32,731 nucleotides of DNA from Mycobacteriaceae bacterium (GCA_019751635.1 JAIENC010000050.1:1-32731), one strand, 5' to 3'; positions 12,499-20,162 are shown, counted from the stretch's first letter. A program made the numbers and translations. Notes: generated from the letters alone by a model not told the origin.

Positions 12499-13500
12499 AT
12501 GACACACGACAACAACCCCAACGAAATCACCAACAACGGCATACCCCGCGACCACCTCAACCGCCCACTCGTCATGCCCCCCAAAGGCAAAGGCAAAAAC
12601 CGCGTCGCCTACCAACGCACCACCAACTTCGTCGGCGTCCTCGAAAACCTCTACAACCTCATGGAATGGAAACAACGCAAAACCGTACTCGGCATGGGAA
12701 TGCGTAAAGACCTCGTACTCGCAGCAGCCGCCGCAGACCCCACCGACAACAAACTCCTCAACGACATCGCCAAAAAAGCCTGCGAACACGCCGGCTCCAC
12801 AGCCGCCGCCACAATCGGCACCGCACTCCACACCCTCACCGAAAAACTCGACAAAGGCAACGAACTCGGCTCATTCCCAACCGAATACGAAAACGACCTC
12901 AAAGCCTACGAAGAAGCCACCCGCGGACTCGAATGGCTCAACATCGAAAGCTTCCGCGTCCACGACGACTGGAAAGTCGCCGGAACAGCAGACCGAATCG
13001 GCAAATACCCCGGCCAGCGACCACAAATCATCGACATCAAAACCGGGAAAATCGACTACCCCCACAAAATGGCCATGCAACTAGCCATGTACGCCCACAG
13101 CATCCCCTACGACACCAACACCGACACCCGCAGCGCAGACAACCCACCCCTGGACCTCCACACCGGCATCATCATCCACCTACCCGCCGGACAAGGCCGC
13201 TGCGACCTCTACGAAATCGACATCAGCAAAGGCTGGGGAGCCTGCCAAATCGCCCGCCAAGTATGGCAGTGGAGAGCCGAAAAACAACTCACACACCGAG
13301 TCGGGGACCCCCGCACAACAGTCTGGGAAAAATCCAACTCCCGCAAAAACATCACCTACGTCGACCAAATACCCACAACCAAAACCCTCGACGAACTCCG
13401 ATTCCTCTGGCGAGTAGCCGAAGCAAACGGCGAACTCACCGAAGACTTCCGCGCAGCCGCGTGTAAGCGCAGCCAACAACTGTCGGCCGCGAAACCCTAA
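12499..13500 (+). CDS. RecB-like PD-(D/E)XK exonuclease
   Basis: The 333-residue protein shows the nuclease signature in order: GTALHTLTE with His111, VAGTADRIG with Asp165, and QIIDIKTGK with Asp179 and Lys181, then a QLAMYAHSI helix. This is the arrangement of RecB/Cas4-like and phage recombination exonucleases. It is followed 16 bp later by an SSB-like gene, so the pair probably serves phage recombination or replication end-processing. No recombinase (RecT/Erf-like) is recognisable next to it. Confidence 0.82.
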   Translation: MTHDNNPNEITNNGIPRDHLNRPLVMPPKGKGKNRVAYQRTTNFVGVLENLYNLMEWKQRKTVLGMGMRKDLVLAAAAADPTDNKLLNDIAKKACEHAGSTAAATIGTALHTLTEKLDKGNELGSFPTEYENDLKAYEEATRGLEWLNIESFRVHDDWKVAGTADRIGKYPGQRPQIIDIKTGKIDYPHKMAMQLAMYAHSIPYDTNTDTRSADNPPLDLHTGIIIHLPAGQGRCDLYEIDISKGWGACQIARQVWQWRAEKQLTHRVGDPRTTVWEKSNSRKNITYVDQIPTTKTLDELRFLWRVAEANGELTEDFRAAACKRSQQLSAAKP

Positions 13501-13516
13501 GAGAAAGCACAAACAC

Positions 13517-13969
13517 ATGACTGACCTATTCGACGCCCCCGCCAGCGCCACCGGCATCGACCTCAAAAAACTCCACGGACAACTACTCCTGATCAAACCC
13601 CTGCGCATCGAAACCAACATCAACACCACGCTAGGCCCCAAAGACGCCACCGTCGCCGACGTCCACACCCTCGACGGAGACCAAGCAGGCCACATGGACC
13701 CTGCAGTGTTCCTCTGGCCCAAAGTTCTTCAATCCCAAATCGCCGCCAACGTCGGAACCGGCCGCTACAACCTCGGCCGCCTCACCCAAGGCACCGCCAA
13801 ACCAGGCCAAAACGCGCCCTGGAAACTCGACGACCCCACCGAAGCCGACAAAGAACGCGCCCGCAAATACCTGAACTCCGAAAAGTTCAAAACAAACACC
13901 GCAGAAGCTAAAACAACACCAGCCAACGACCCCTGGTCAGCCAACAACGACGACGAACCGCCGTTCTAA
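13517..13969 (+). CDS. Probable single-stranded-DNA-binding protein (SSB-like)
   Basis: The 150-residue protein has a putative OB-type core (LKKLHGQLLLIKPLRIETNI, then KDATVADVHTLD and FLWPKVLQSQIAANVG), a disordered linker, and an acidic tip ending NDDEPPF. That tip closely resembles the SSB C-terminal peptide DDDIPF that recruits replication proteins. Its position after the exonuclease and before primase and helicase supports the call. The core is divergent, so the assignment rests mostly on tail and context. Confidence 0.68.
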   Translation: MTDLFDAPASATGIDLKKLHGQLLLIKPLRIETNINTTLGPKDATVADVHTLDGDQAGHMDPAVFLWPKVLQSQIAANVGTGRYNLGRLTQGTAKPGQNAPWKLDDPTEADKERARKYLNSEKFKTNTAEAKTTPANDPWSANNDDEPPF

Positions 13970-14030
13970 CCACCAACCCGCAACACCGCACAGCAACAAA
14001 ACAACCGAAACACGTTGAAGGGGGTCACCA

Positions 14031-14705
14031 TTGATTTACAGCACCTGCGCAGGATGCGGTGACCCCCTCATCGTCACCGACAACCTCAACTACCACAACA
14101 ACGAACCCCCCTGCACCCCCAAACTCACCAAAGCGCAACGCCTCGCCATCGAATTCCGTGACGCCGTCGAAGCCGGCGACACCGAACACGCCAACCAACT
14201 CGAAGCTCACATCAACGGACTCGACAACCAGCCACCCCGACTCCTCGACGCCGCACTCACCTACGCCACATGGGGATGGCCAGTGTTCCCCCTCAAAACA
14301 GCCACCAAACAACCAGCAACACGACACGGATTCAAAGACGCCACCACAAACCCCCACCAAATCGCAAACTGGTGGAAAACCCACCCCACCAACAACATTG
14401 GGCTACCAACCGGCCTCCGATTCGACGTCATCGACTTCGACCCACCCGCCGGCAGCTACACCTACACCAGCCTCCGCCACGAACTGCCCAAAATCTACGG
14501 ACAAGTCGCCACCGCCAGCGGCGGCATACACCTCTACGTCAAACCCAGCGGCCAAGGCAACGCCGCCGGAATAGCCCAAGGCCTCGACTACCGCGGAATC
14601 GGCGGCTACGTCGTCGCCCCACCCTCACGACTCGCGCACCGCTACAGGGCCTGGTCATGGATCACCAAACCCGCGCCGCTACTCACCCGCACCAAGGCGC
14701 GGTGA
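14031..14705 (+). CDS. Prim-Pol type primase/polymerase domain protein
   Basis: Start TTG 14031 is supported by AAGGGGG just upstream. An N-terminal CAGCGDPL segment may begin a zinc site. The Prim-Pol domain follows from about residue 70: LDAALTYATWGWPVFPLKTA, PATRHGFKDATTNP, NNIGLPTGLRFDVIDFDPPA (the acidic DxD metal-binding pair), ATASGGIHLYVKPSG with the His, and GIGGYVVAPPS. It matches the archaeo-eukaryotic primase fold used by phages and plasmids to make primers. It is directly followed by the helicase gene, whose first part completes the typical primase C-terminal region. Confidence 0.88.
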   Translation: MIYSTCAGCGDPLIVTDNLNYHNNEPPCTPKLTKAQRLAIEFRDAVEAGDTEHANQLEAHINGLDNQPPRLLDAALTYATWGWPVFPLKTATKQPATRHGFKDATTNPHQIANWWKTHPTNNIGLPTGLRFDVIDFDPPAGSYTYTSLRHELPKIYGQVATASGGIHLYVKPSGQGNAAGIAQGLDYRGIGGYVVAPPSRLAHRYRAWSWITKPAPLLTRTKAR

Positions 14706-14717
14706 GCGACACCCACC

Positions 14718-16292
14718 GTGACTGACTCACTGGAATTCCTCAATCGCCTCCGCCAACGCCAACGCCAAACCAGCGAACAACACCACCACACCACAACACA
14801 ACAAACCCCGACAACGGGCGCATCCGAGCCCCTACACGGCGCCGCCTACGCCCAAGCAGCCCTACAACGCGAAACACTCAACGTCGCCACCGCAACCCCA
14901 GGCACCCGAAACGACACCCTCAACCGGGCAGCATTCAACCTCGCCAGCCTCGTCGAAAGCGGACACCTCGACGCCAACCACGTCAACCAACAACTCACGC
15001 ACGCCGCGCACACAGCCGGCCTACCCGACACCGAAATCCAAGCCACAATCGCCAGCGCCGCCCGCGGCTCAGCAACAAAAGTCGGACCCCGCAAAATCCC
15101 CAACCCGCCACAAACACCCGACACCACAACCTACGACCACACCACCAACAACACCCCGAACCCACACACCAACAACACCGACAGCAGCGCCGAAACCCAA
15201 GACCTACACCAACTCGCCGTCAACCGCCGAGCCTACGAACTCCGCCTCAACGACGAAGCCCGCCGCCTCTACAACAGCCAACTCGCCGCCCAACTCCACC
15301 AACAAGCCCCCCCACCACAAACACTCACCAACTTCCTCGCCACCCCCGACACCGACGCCGTATACCGCATCACCGACCTCCTCCCCACCGGCGGACGCGT
15401 ACTACTCGCCGCCCAATACAAAGCCGGCAAAACCACCATGATGGCCAACCTCATCCGGGCCCTCGCAGACGGCGGAAACTTCCTCGGCCACTACCACACC
15501 CAACCCGCCAACAACATCGTCATCATCGACACCGAACTCGACGAACGCATGCTCCGCCGCTGGCTACGCACCCAAAACATCCACAACACCGACGCCGTCA
15601 CCGTCCTACCACTACGCGGCAACGTCTCCACCTTCAACATCCTCGACACCGAAACCCGCAACCAATGGGCCACACAACTAGCCGGCGCCGACATCATCAT
15701 TCTCGACTGCCTACGACCCTGCCTGGACGCCCTAACCCTCTCCGAAGACAAAGAAGCAGGCAGATTCCTCGTCGCCTTCGACGAACTCTGCGCCGCCACC
15801 GGAGCCCAAGAAGGAATCGTCGTACACCACATGGGCCATAACAGCGAACGATCCCGCGGCGACTCACGACTACTCGACTGGCCCGACGTCCTCTGGAAAA
15901 TCATCCGCGAAACACACGAAAACGGCGACTCCAACGAAAACGGAGACCGCTACTTCTCCGCAATCGGCCGCGACGTCAACATCACCGAATCACTACTCGA
16001 CTACACCCCACAGACAGGCCAACTCATGCTCTGCGGCGGCAGCAGACTCGACAAAAAAGCCCGCACCCTATTCGACGACATCATCAACATACTTTCCAAC
16101 CCAGAACACGCAGACGGCCTCACATTCAACAATCTAACAACCAAACTCACCGAACTGGGAAACGGCAGAAACTCCGCGCGTAAAGCCGTCAAACTAGCCA
16201 TTGACCAAAACGTCATCACCACCACGCCCGGGCCCCGCCACAGTGCCCTACACATCCTCAATCCAACAAATAAGAGAGGTGTCAATGAATAA
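14718..16292 (+). CDS. AAA (RepA/DnaB-like) replicative helicase with primase-associated N-terminus
   Basis: The 524-residue protein starts with GTG 14718. Residues about 55-120 (GTRNDTLNRAAFNLASLVES, then GLPDTEIQATIASAARGSA) match the region usually found C-terminal to Prim-Pol domains, so the primase-helicase is split across two genes. A Thr/Asn/Pro-rich linker follows. The ATPase has Walker A AAQYKAGKTTMM (231-242), Walker B ADIIILDCLRP (Asp330), and the IVVHHMGHNSERSRGDSRLL segment typical of RepA/AAA_25 helicases. A C-terminal winged helix (about 455-520) is plausible. It is expected to unwind at the prophage origin. Confidence 0.87.
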   Translation: MTDSLEFLNRLRQRQRQTSEQHHHTTTQQTPTTGASEPLHGAAYAQAALQRETLNVATATPGTRNDTLNRAAFNLASLVESGHLDANHVNQQLTHAAHTAGLPDTEIQATIASAARGSATKVGPRKIPNPPQTPDTTTYDHTTNNTPNPHTNNTDSSAETQDLHQLAVNRRAYELRLNDEARRLYNSQLAAQLHQQAPPPQTLTNFLATPDTDAVYRITDLLPTGGRVLLAAQYKAGKTTMMANLIRALADGGNFLGHYHTQPANNIVIIDTELDERMLRRWLRTQNIHNTDAVTVLPLRGNVSTFNILDTETRNQWATQLAGADIIILDCLRPCLDALTLSEDKEAGRFLVAFDELCAATGAQEGIVVHHMGHNSERSRGDSRLLDWPDVLWKIIRETHENGDSNENGDRYFSAIGRDVNITESLLDYTPQTGQLMLCGGSRLDKKARTLFDDIINILSNPEHADGLTFNNLTTKLTELGNGRNSARKAVKLAIDQNVITTTPGPRHSALHILNPTNKRGVNE

Positions 16293-16701
16293 CGGATTCT
16301 TCATTAGCCCACGTCTTACAATTGCTTATCATCGCTTTCACTGGATGCTACGAGATGGTGAATGGCATCCCTGGGAAGAAATTATCAAACCAGTAGCAGA
16401 ATTCACCGATTTATTGCCAAAAACTATTGGCAACATCCTGTATGAGATGAGCCGTTACGGGGAGGTCCTGCGGCGGGGGAGGCGCCACCGTTTCGTGCGT
16501 TGTCACCAACAAAAAATGTTCACTGTGCCACCCCGGCACAGTGGTGGCACAGTCAAGTGGCACAGTGGCGCGGACCACTGTGCCACCCCGGGTGCTCCTT
16601 CGGAGCAATACCCAGGGTGGCACAGTCAAGGTGTCCGCTTGGCCACCCCAGCCGGCGCAGTAGCCGGCGCAGTAGACGGCACAGTCGACAGGTCGATATG
16701 A
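16285..16701 (+). CDS. Winged-helix-like protein carrying the repeat array in its 3' half
   Basis: ATG 16285 overlaps the helicase end by 8 bp and has GAGAGGTG upstream. The first 75 residues (PRLTIAYHRFHWMLRDGEWH, then LLPKTIGNILYEMSRYGEVL and RRGRRHRFVRC) look like a winged helix. The remaining 60 residues are low-complexity (HSGGTVKWHSGADHCATPG) because the DNA beneath is an array of GGCACAGT repeats. A DNA-binding initiator whose gene embeds its own binding sites is an inference. The C-terminal amino acids may have no function beyond that. Confidence 0.62.
   Translation: MNNGFFISPRLTIAYHRFHWMLRDGEWHPWEEIIKPVAEFTDLLPKTIGNILYEMSRYGEVLRRGRRHRFVRCHQQKMFTVPPRHSGGTVKWHSGADHCATPGAPSEQYPGWHSQGVRLATPAGAVAGAVDGTVDRSI
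16522..16685. repeat. Iteron-like array of GGCACAGT, candidate replication origin
   Basis: GGCACAGT occurs at 16535, 16546, 16559, 16619 and 16678, and its inverse ACTGTGCC at 16522 and 16577. One-mismatch forms GGCGCAGT lie at 16654 and 16666. Copies at 16559 and 16577 form a perfect 10-bp inverted repeat around a 6-nt spacer (16559-16584), and those at 16521-16543 form another 9-bp one. A further hairpin (TGCTCC, TTC, GGAGCA) lies at 16593-16607. The array sits just after the helicase gene. Confidence 0.85.
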
Positions 16702-17069
16702 TGGTTCGCAACAGAACCTCAGCCCGCCAAGCCGGAACCCGCTTCGAACGAAAAATCGCCAATTATCTGGCCCAAATACTCGAAGACGAAATAGACCGCA
16801 GAGTCAAAACCGGCAATAAAGACCGCGGCGACATATCCGGACTAAAAATCCGTGGACAACGACTCGTCGTCGAATGCAAAGACACCACCCGCACAGAACT
16901 ACCAAAATGGGTAAAAGAAGCCCACACCGAAGCGGGCAATGACGACGCATTAACCGGAATTGTTATTCACAAAAGAAAAGGCGTCGCAAATCCCGGCCAA
17001 CAATGGGTCGCAATGACAGTCGACGACCTCCTGAAACTAATCACCGGGCAACGCCATGAACAACAATGA
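16698..17069 (+). CDS. Holliday-junction-resolvase-like PD-(D/E)XK nuclease
   Basis: ATG 16698 overlaps the upstream stop. The 123-residue protein contains ARQAGTRFERKIANYLAQIL, then TGNKDRGDISGLKIRGQRLV and VECKDTTRTELPKWVKEA. The E...D(I/x)G...VECK pattern is the catalytic core of Hjc-like/restriction-fold nucleases, with Asp of GDISG and Glu-x-Lys of VECK. Proteins of this type resolve branched replication or recombination intermediates before packaging. The placement in the replication cluster agrees. Confidence 0.76.
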   Translation: MMVRNRTSARQAGTRFERKIANYLAQILEDEIDRRVKTGNKDRGDISGLKIRGQRLVVECKDTTRTELPKWVKEAHTEAGNDDALTGIVIHKRKGVANPGQQWVAMTVDDLLKLITGQRHEQQ

Positions 17070-17397
17070 ACGGCCAAACCCAATGAATAAAATAAATACA
17101 TCACAAAATCAACGCCACCCCCACCCCACCAACACCGAACTGCCCCAACCCATCCACCGCCAACCCTGGTACGACCAAGCCGCCTGCCAAGGCTGCGACA
17201 CCAACGCCTGGTACACCGACCAAGGCCCCACACCAGAAACCCGCATGGCTAAACGCGTCTGCCAACACTGCCCAGTCGCCGACCAATGCCTCGAACTAGC
17301 CCTCGCCAACAACGACCACTACGGCATCTGGGGCGGCTACACACCCCGGCAACGCCGAAACATCCTCCGCCACCGCAACCTAGGACAAACCGCATGA
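17056..17397 (+). CDS. WhiB-family iron-sulfur regulator, copy 1
   Basis: The 113-residue protein contains PWYDQAACQGCDTNAWY, VCQHCPVADQCLELALAN and the GIWGGYTPRQRR turn and basic tail, the full WhiB signature. Four Cys would hold a [4Fe-4S] cluster, and a fifth sits in the first box (CQGC). WhiB proteins are restricted to actinobacteria and their phages, and some phage versions (WhiBTM4) interfere with host WhiB2 and cell division. The ATG at 17056 overlaps the nuclease gene. An in-frame ATG at 17083 is an alternative. Confidence 0.93.
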   Translation: MNNNERPNPMNKINTSQNQRHPHPTNTELPQPIHRQPWYDQAACQGCDTNAWYTDQGPTPETRMAKRVCQHCPVADQCLELALANNDHYGIWGGYTPRQRRNILRHRNLGQTA

Positions 17398-17669
17398 CCC
17401 CCAACCACGCCTACACCCCCCAACACGACACCCGAAACCACACCGACTGGAGAAACCAAGCAGCCTGCGCCAAACACCCCAACCCCAACCTCTGGTTCCC
17501 CGAAATCGGCAACAACTTCGAAGCCAAACAAATCTGCCAACAATGCCCCGTACGAACCCAATGCCTCTTCCACGCCGCACGCCACAACGAAACCGAAGGA
17601 ATCTGGGGCGGCCTCACCCCCAACCAACGCAAACCCCGACACCACCAACACACACCAGCAAACAACTAA
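17394..17669 (+). CDS. WhiB-family iron-sulfur regulator, copy 2
   Basis: ATG 17394 overlaps the stop of the first WhiB gene as ATGA. The 91-residue product has DWRNQAACAKHPNPNLWFPE, then ICQQCPVRTQCLFHAARHN and GIWGGLTPNQRK, with four Cys and the WhiB turn. It is clearly different in sequence from copy 1, so this is a co-translated pair rather than a recent tandem duplication. One may control phage genes and the other affect the host. That division is inference. Confidence 0.92.
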   Translation: MTPNHAYTPQHDTRNHTDWRNQAACAKHPNPNLWFPEIGNNFEAKQICQQCPVRTQCLFHAARHNETEGIWGGLTPNQRKPRHHQHTPANN

Positions 17670-17710
17670 AACAGCAAAAACACCCTTCAAATCATCACAA
17701 GGACGGTGGC

Positions 17711-18373
17711 ATGAACGGCGCTACACGCCAACAACACCAACCCGAAACACAACAAGACCTTCCCAGCGCCCGAAACAAACTCAACGACGCCATCAGCAAC
17801 CTCATCGACCCCCGCCCCGAACACATCAACAACCGCACTATCTGGCTCAACCCCCGCTACCACGACCTCCGAGAAGCACTCACCAGCCAACGCCCAGGCG
17901 GCAAACACCAACCCCGATCACAACCACCCGCCTGGATCGACGCCATCGACACCCTCACCCAAATCGACAACCACATCCACCAACTCGAACCCGACACCCC
18001 CATCGCCGACTGCGACGACCACCCAACCGTCCAACGTCTACGCGCACACGCAGCCCGTAAATGGCGGCCCCAAGACGTGCCAGACATCATCAAAACCTCA
18101 AACGACCTACAGGCCTACGCAATTAGCATCGATAAACTCTTCGCCCAACCACCCAAATACCTCCCCGACAAATGCCCCCGCTGCAACCAACGCAAAGCCG
18201 CCCGTACCCTCGACGGCGAAACCGTCCGTGTCCCCGCCCTACAAATCACCGAAGCGGGCTGCACATGTAACAACTGCCACAACCACTGGCCGCCAATCCA
18301 ACTCGCGTGGCTAGGCAGCCTCCTGGGCTACCGAATCCAAGGAGTCGCTGAACCCCAGCCCAGGCTGGGTTAG
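17711..18373 (+). CDS. Zinc-ribbon phage protein of unknown function
   Basis: AAGGACGG precedes ATG 17711. The 220-residue protein has a charged helical first half (LRAHAARKWRPQDVPDIIKT) and a C-terminal zinc ribbon: PDKCPRCNQRKAARTLDGET, then AGCTCNNCHNHWPPIQLAWL. Two CxxC pairs fit one zinc ion. I associate this layout with a common mycobacteriophage hypothetical family located before the HNH/terminase genes, but cannot name a function. Confidence 0.68.
   Translation: MNGATRQQHQPETQQDLPSARNKLNDAISNLIDPRPEHINNRTIWLNPRYHDLREALTSQRPGGKHQPRSQPPAWIDAIDTLTQIDNHIHQLEPDTPIADCDDHPTVQRLRAHAARKWRPQDVPDIIKTSNDLQAYAISIDKLFAQPPKYLPDKCPRCNQRKAARTLDGETVRVPALQITEAGCTCNNCHNHWPPIQLAWLGSLLGYRIQGVAEPQPRLG
18351..18371 (+). 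terminator. Possible stem-loop at end of the early region
   Basis: AACCCCAGCC, a two-base loop, then GGCTGGGTT: a 9-bp stem with one bulged C, overlapping the end of the zinc-ribbon gene. No T-run follows. Strand composition changes markedly just downstream, fitting a transcription-unit boundary. Confidence 0.4.
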
Positions 18374-18499
18374 GCGGCCAATTGCCCGACACGCTGGAAA
18401 AGCTTGTCATGCAATGGAAAACATGCTAAAAAATCTTCGGTGCCATCAGTCTGCCCAAAGGCAGGTTGGTGGCTTTCGTCATTCAAAGGGGGCTTGCAG

Positions 18500-18823
18500 A
18501 TGACCTGGGGCCAAGGCGGCTACGTTAGCCACAAAGTCAAAGCCGCCGTACGCAGACGCGACAAAACCTGCCGCCTCGCCTTCCCCGGCTGCACCATGCA
18601 CATTGACGAATTCCACCACCCCCACGGGCTCGCTGATCAAGGCAGGCAACGCACCTCGGTCCTTTGTTCTAGTGAAGTAGTTGGTGTGTGTCGGTACTGC
18701 CACGCTATAGAGACACGCAAGCAGCAGGCTGCCGGTAGGGAGCGGGCTAAGGCTGCGCGTGGGGGACTGTCGCGTCGATTGCGGGACATCGAGCCACACC
18801 CAGGCTTACCGAGTACTCTATAG
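18500..18823 (+). CDS. HNH endonuclease of the packaging module
   Basis: AAAGGGGG lies upstream of ATG 18500. The 107-residue protein reads MTWGQGGYVSHKVKAAVRRR, DKTCRLAFPGC, IDEFHHPHGLADQGRQRTSV and VVGVCRYCHAIETRKQQAAG. The HH pair, the CxxC...CxxCH zinc-type pairs and the closing His form the HNH fold. Small HNH proteins beside the terminase are needed for cos cleavage in several siphoviruses, and the position ahead of the terminase genes supports that role here. The usual tail RLRDIEPHPGLP is also intact. Confidence 0.88.
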   Translation: MTWGQGGYVSHKVKAAVRRRDKTCRLAFPGCTMHIDEFHHPHGLADQGRQRTSVLCSSEVVGVCRYCHAIETRKQQAAGRERAKAARGGLSRRLRDIEPHPGLPSTL

Positions 18824-18938
18824 GGGTATGGGGTATCCCTTAGGGCTCTGACCAGGACCGGGACGCCTTAGCACTCCCGATACTGCGTGCAAACTTCGCC
18901 TGTTTTTCACCGGTTTCCACCTCCGAGAGGAATGCCTC

Positions 18939-19136
18939 GTGTTTGTTGTCGCTCCTGTGATTAGGGCATTTAGGAATCCGGAAGACCCCAAGCAGGACGA
19001 GTTGCTGTTGTCGTGGCCGGTGGTTTTCGAGGATTTACAGCAGGGTTTCGCATCTGGCGCGCTAGCTCAGCGTGATTCGCGTGCGGCCGCCCAGAAGTTG
19101 GCTAATGCGTTGAATAGGGCGCTGGCCGCGAATTAA
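18939..19136 (+). CDS. Small hypothetical protein
   Basis: GAGAGGAATG precedes GTG 18939. The 65-residue product (FVVAPVIRAFRNPEDPKQDE, then LLLSWPVVFEDLQQGFASGA and LANALNRALAAN) is compact with a helical end. It lies between HNH and terminase and converges on the antitoxin gene, overlapping it by 4 bp. Unrecognised. Confidence 0.58.
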   Translation: MFVVAPVIRAFRNPEDPKQDELLLSWPVVFEDLQQGFASGALAQRDSRAAAQKLANALNRALAAN

Positions 19137-19399
19137 CTTTCGCAATTGATCTCGTCGGCGATGCCTAGCTCGGCGATGAGTTTAGAGAAGGGCATCGTGA
19201 CGTGATCGCGTTCGTGGACGCTGAGGCGATCGCGTAGGTCTTCGATTTCTTCGAGCAGGGCTTCGTGGCGTGCTGCTGACATGAGGATCGCGGCGGGGCG
19301 TCCGTGGTTCATGAGGATTACGTCTTGGTCGGCGGTTTGGCGTACCAATTTTGAGAGTTGGGCACGGGCTTGGCTGATGGGGACGAGGGTGTTGGTCAT
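19133..19399 (-). CDS. Phd/YefM-type antitoxin
   Basis: The 88-residue protein reads TLVPISQARAQLSKLVRQTA, then DVILMNHGRPAAILMSAARH, the Phd/YefM DNA-binding fold, followed by an acidic toxin-binding tail (KLIAELGIADEINCES). It follows its toxin gene with a 4-bp overlap, the reverse of the usual order. It is unrelated in detail to the antitoxin at 1888-2193. Confidence 0.85.
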   Translation of the reverse strand: MTNTLVPISQARAQLSKLVRQTADQDVILMNHGRPAAILMSAARHEALLEEIEDLRDRLSVHERDHVTMPFSKLIAELGIADEINCES

Positions 19400-19659
19400 C
19401 GGTAGATGTCCTTTCGGTGTCCGATGCGGGTGATTGTGACGATGCGGATGGTGTCGTCGATGGTGTAGACGATGCGAAAGACGCCGATCCGGATGCGGTA
19501 AGAGTCGTCGGTGCCGACGAGTTTGGTGCAGCCGTGGGGGCGTGGGTCGGCGGCTAGGGCGGTGATGGCGTTGGCGATGCGGATCTGGTCGGTGCGCTGT
19601 AGTTGCTGGAGAGCCTTGGCGGCAGAGCTTTCGATCTCGATCCGGTATGCACTGGACAC
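19396..19659 (-). CDS. RelE-family toxin
   Basis: From GTG 19659 the product has 87 residues: SSAYRIEIESSAAKALQQLQ, AITALAADPRPHGCTKLVGT, then YRIRIGVFRIVYTIDDTIRI with VTITRIGHRKDIYR. This is the canonical RelE core, ending in the catalytic basic patch and Tyr (HRKDIYR). It should be a ribosome-dependent mRNA endonuclease. A TTG at 19674 would add five residues and is possible. Confidence 0.87.
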   Translation of the reverse strand: MSSAYRIEIESSAAKALQQLQRTDQIRIANAITALAADPRPHGCTKLVGTDDSYRIRIGVFRIVYTIDDTIRIVTITRIGHRKDIYR

Positions 19660-19668
19660 ACTAAAAAT

Positions 19669-19703
19669 GTACAAAATTTTGATACAAATTTCTAGCTAAA
19701 TTT
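19669..19703. promoter_or_regulatory. AT-rich operator/promoter between toxin and terminase genes
   Basis: GTACAAAATTTTGATAC (19669-19685) is a near-perfect palindrome with one extra base, followed by AAATTT, CTAGCT, AAATTT (19686-19703). The block is much richer in A and T than its surroundings, lies immediately upstream of the toxin start, and is the likely autoregulated promoter of the pair. Confidence 0.5.
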
Positions 19704-19767
19704 CTGTACCGATCTAAGTTTGGCTCGACCGAGGTGGTCGGGCGTTTTGCGACCCAGGAGGCCGCTG

Positions 19768-20148
19768 ATGTCTAACCCGCTTACTCCGAAGAAATTGCAA
19801 ACATCTGGCGCCAAGCTATGGCGAGCCGTAGCAGCAAAATATACGTTGCGCCCTGATGAGCTACGCGTCCTAGAGGACGCCTGCCGGGAGGCCGATCTGA
19901 TTGATCAGATTCAGGCTGGGCTTGCCGGAGAGCCACTGTATATGACCGGTTCGATGGGGCAGAAGGTTGCCAATCCATTGTTTGCCGAGGTTCGGCAGCA
20001 TCGGGCGACGTTTGCCAGTCTGATGCGGCAGTTGGCGTTGCCAGATGAAGAATCCTCTGCGGGGGGTGGGTCCCCTCGCTCGTCGGCTGCGCGTAAGGCA
20101 GCTAATGCGCGGTGGAGTAAGCCGCGCGGTGCAAATACCGGGAATTAG
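19768..20148 (+). CDS. Probable terminase small subunit
   Basis: AGGAGG followed by ATG 19768 gives a 126-residue protein: LTPKKLQTSGAKLWRAVAAK, then LRPDELRVLEDACREADLID and LFAEVRQHRATFASLMRQLA. This resembles P27-type small terminases: helical, starting with a DNA-binding-like segment, and ending in a basic disordered tail. It is directly followed by the large subunit. By role it recognises the packaging site. Confidence 0.8.
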   Translation: MSNPLTPKKLQTSGAKLWRAVAAKYTLRPDELRVLEDACREADLIDQIQAGLAGEPLYMTGSMGQKVANPLFAEVRQHRATFASLMRQLALPDEESSAGGGSPRSSAARKAANARWSKPRGANTGN

Positions 20149-20162
20149 GCTGGATTCGGTTC

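Noticed and set aside
12366-15127. Several 100-180 codon frames on both strands (Pro/Thr/His-rich on plus, Val/Gly/Phe-rich on minus)
   Set aside because: Compositional shadows of the C/A-rich replication genes. Low complexity with no motifs.
16522-16685. CRISPR array
   Set aside because: The 8-bp repeats are too short, in both orientations and unevenly spaced, with no spacers. They fit iterons rather than CRISPR.
17701-17990. Extended N-terminus (from 17543) for the zinc-ribbon protein, overlapping WhiB copy 2
   Set aside because: The upstream part is low-complexity in the shadow of WhiB. ATG 17711 has a ribosome site.
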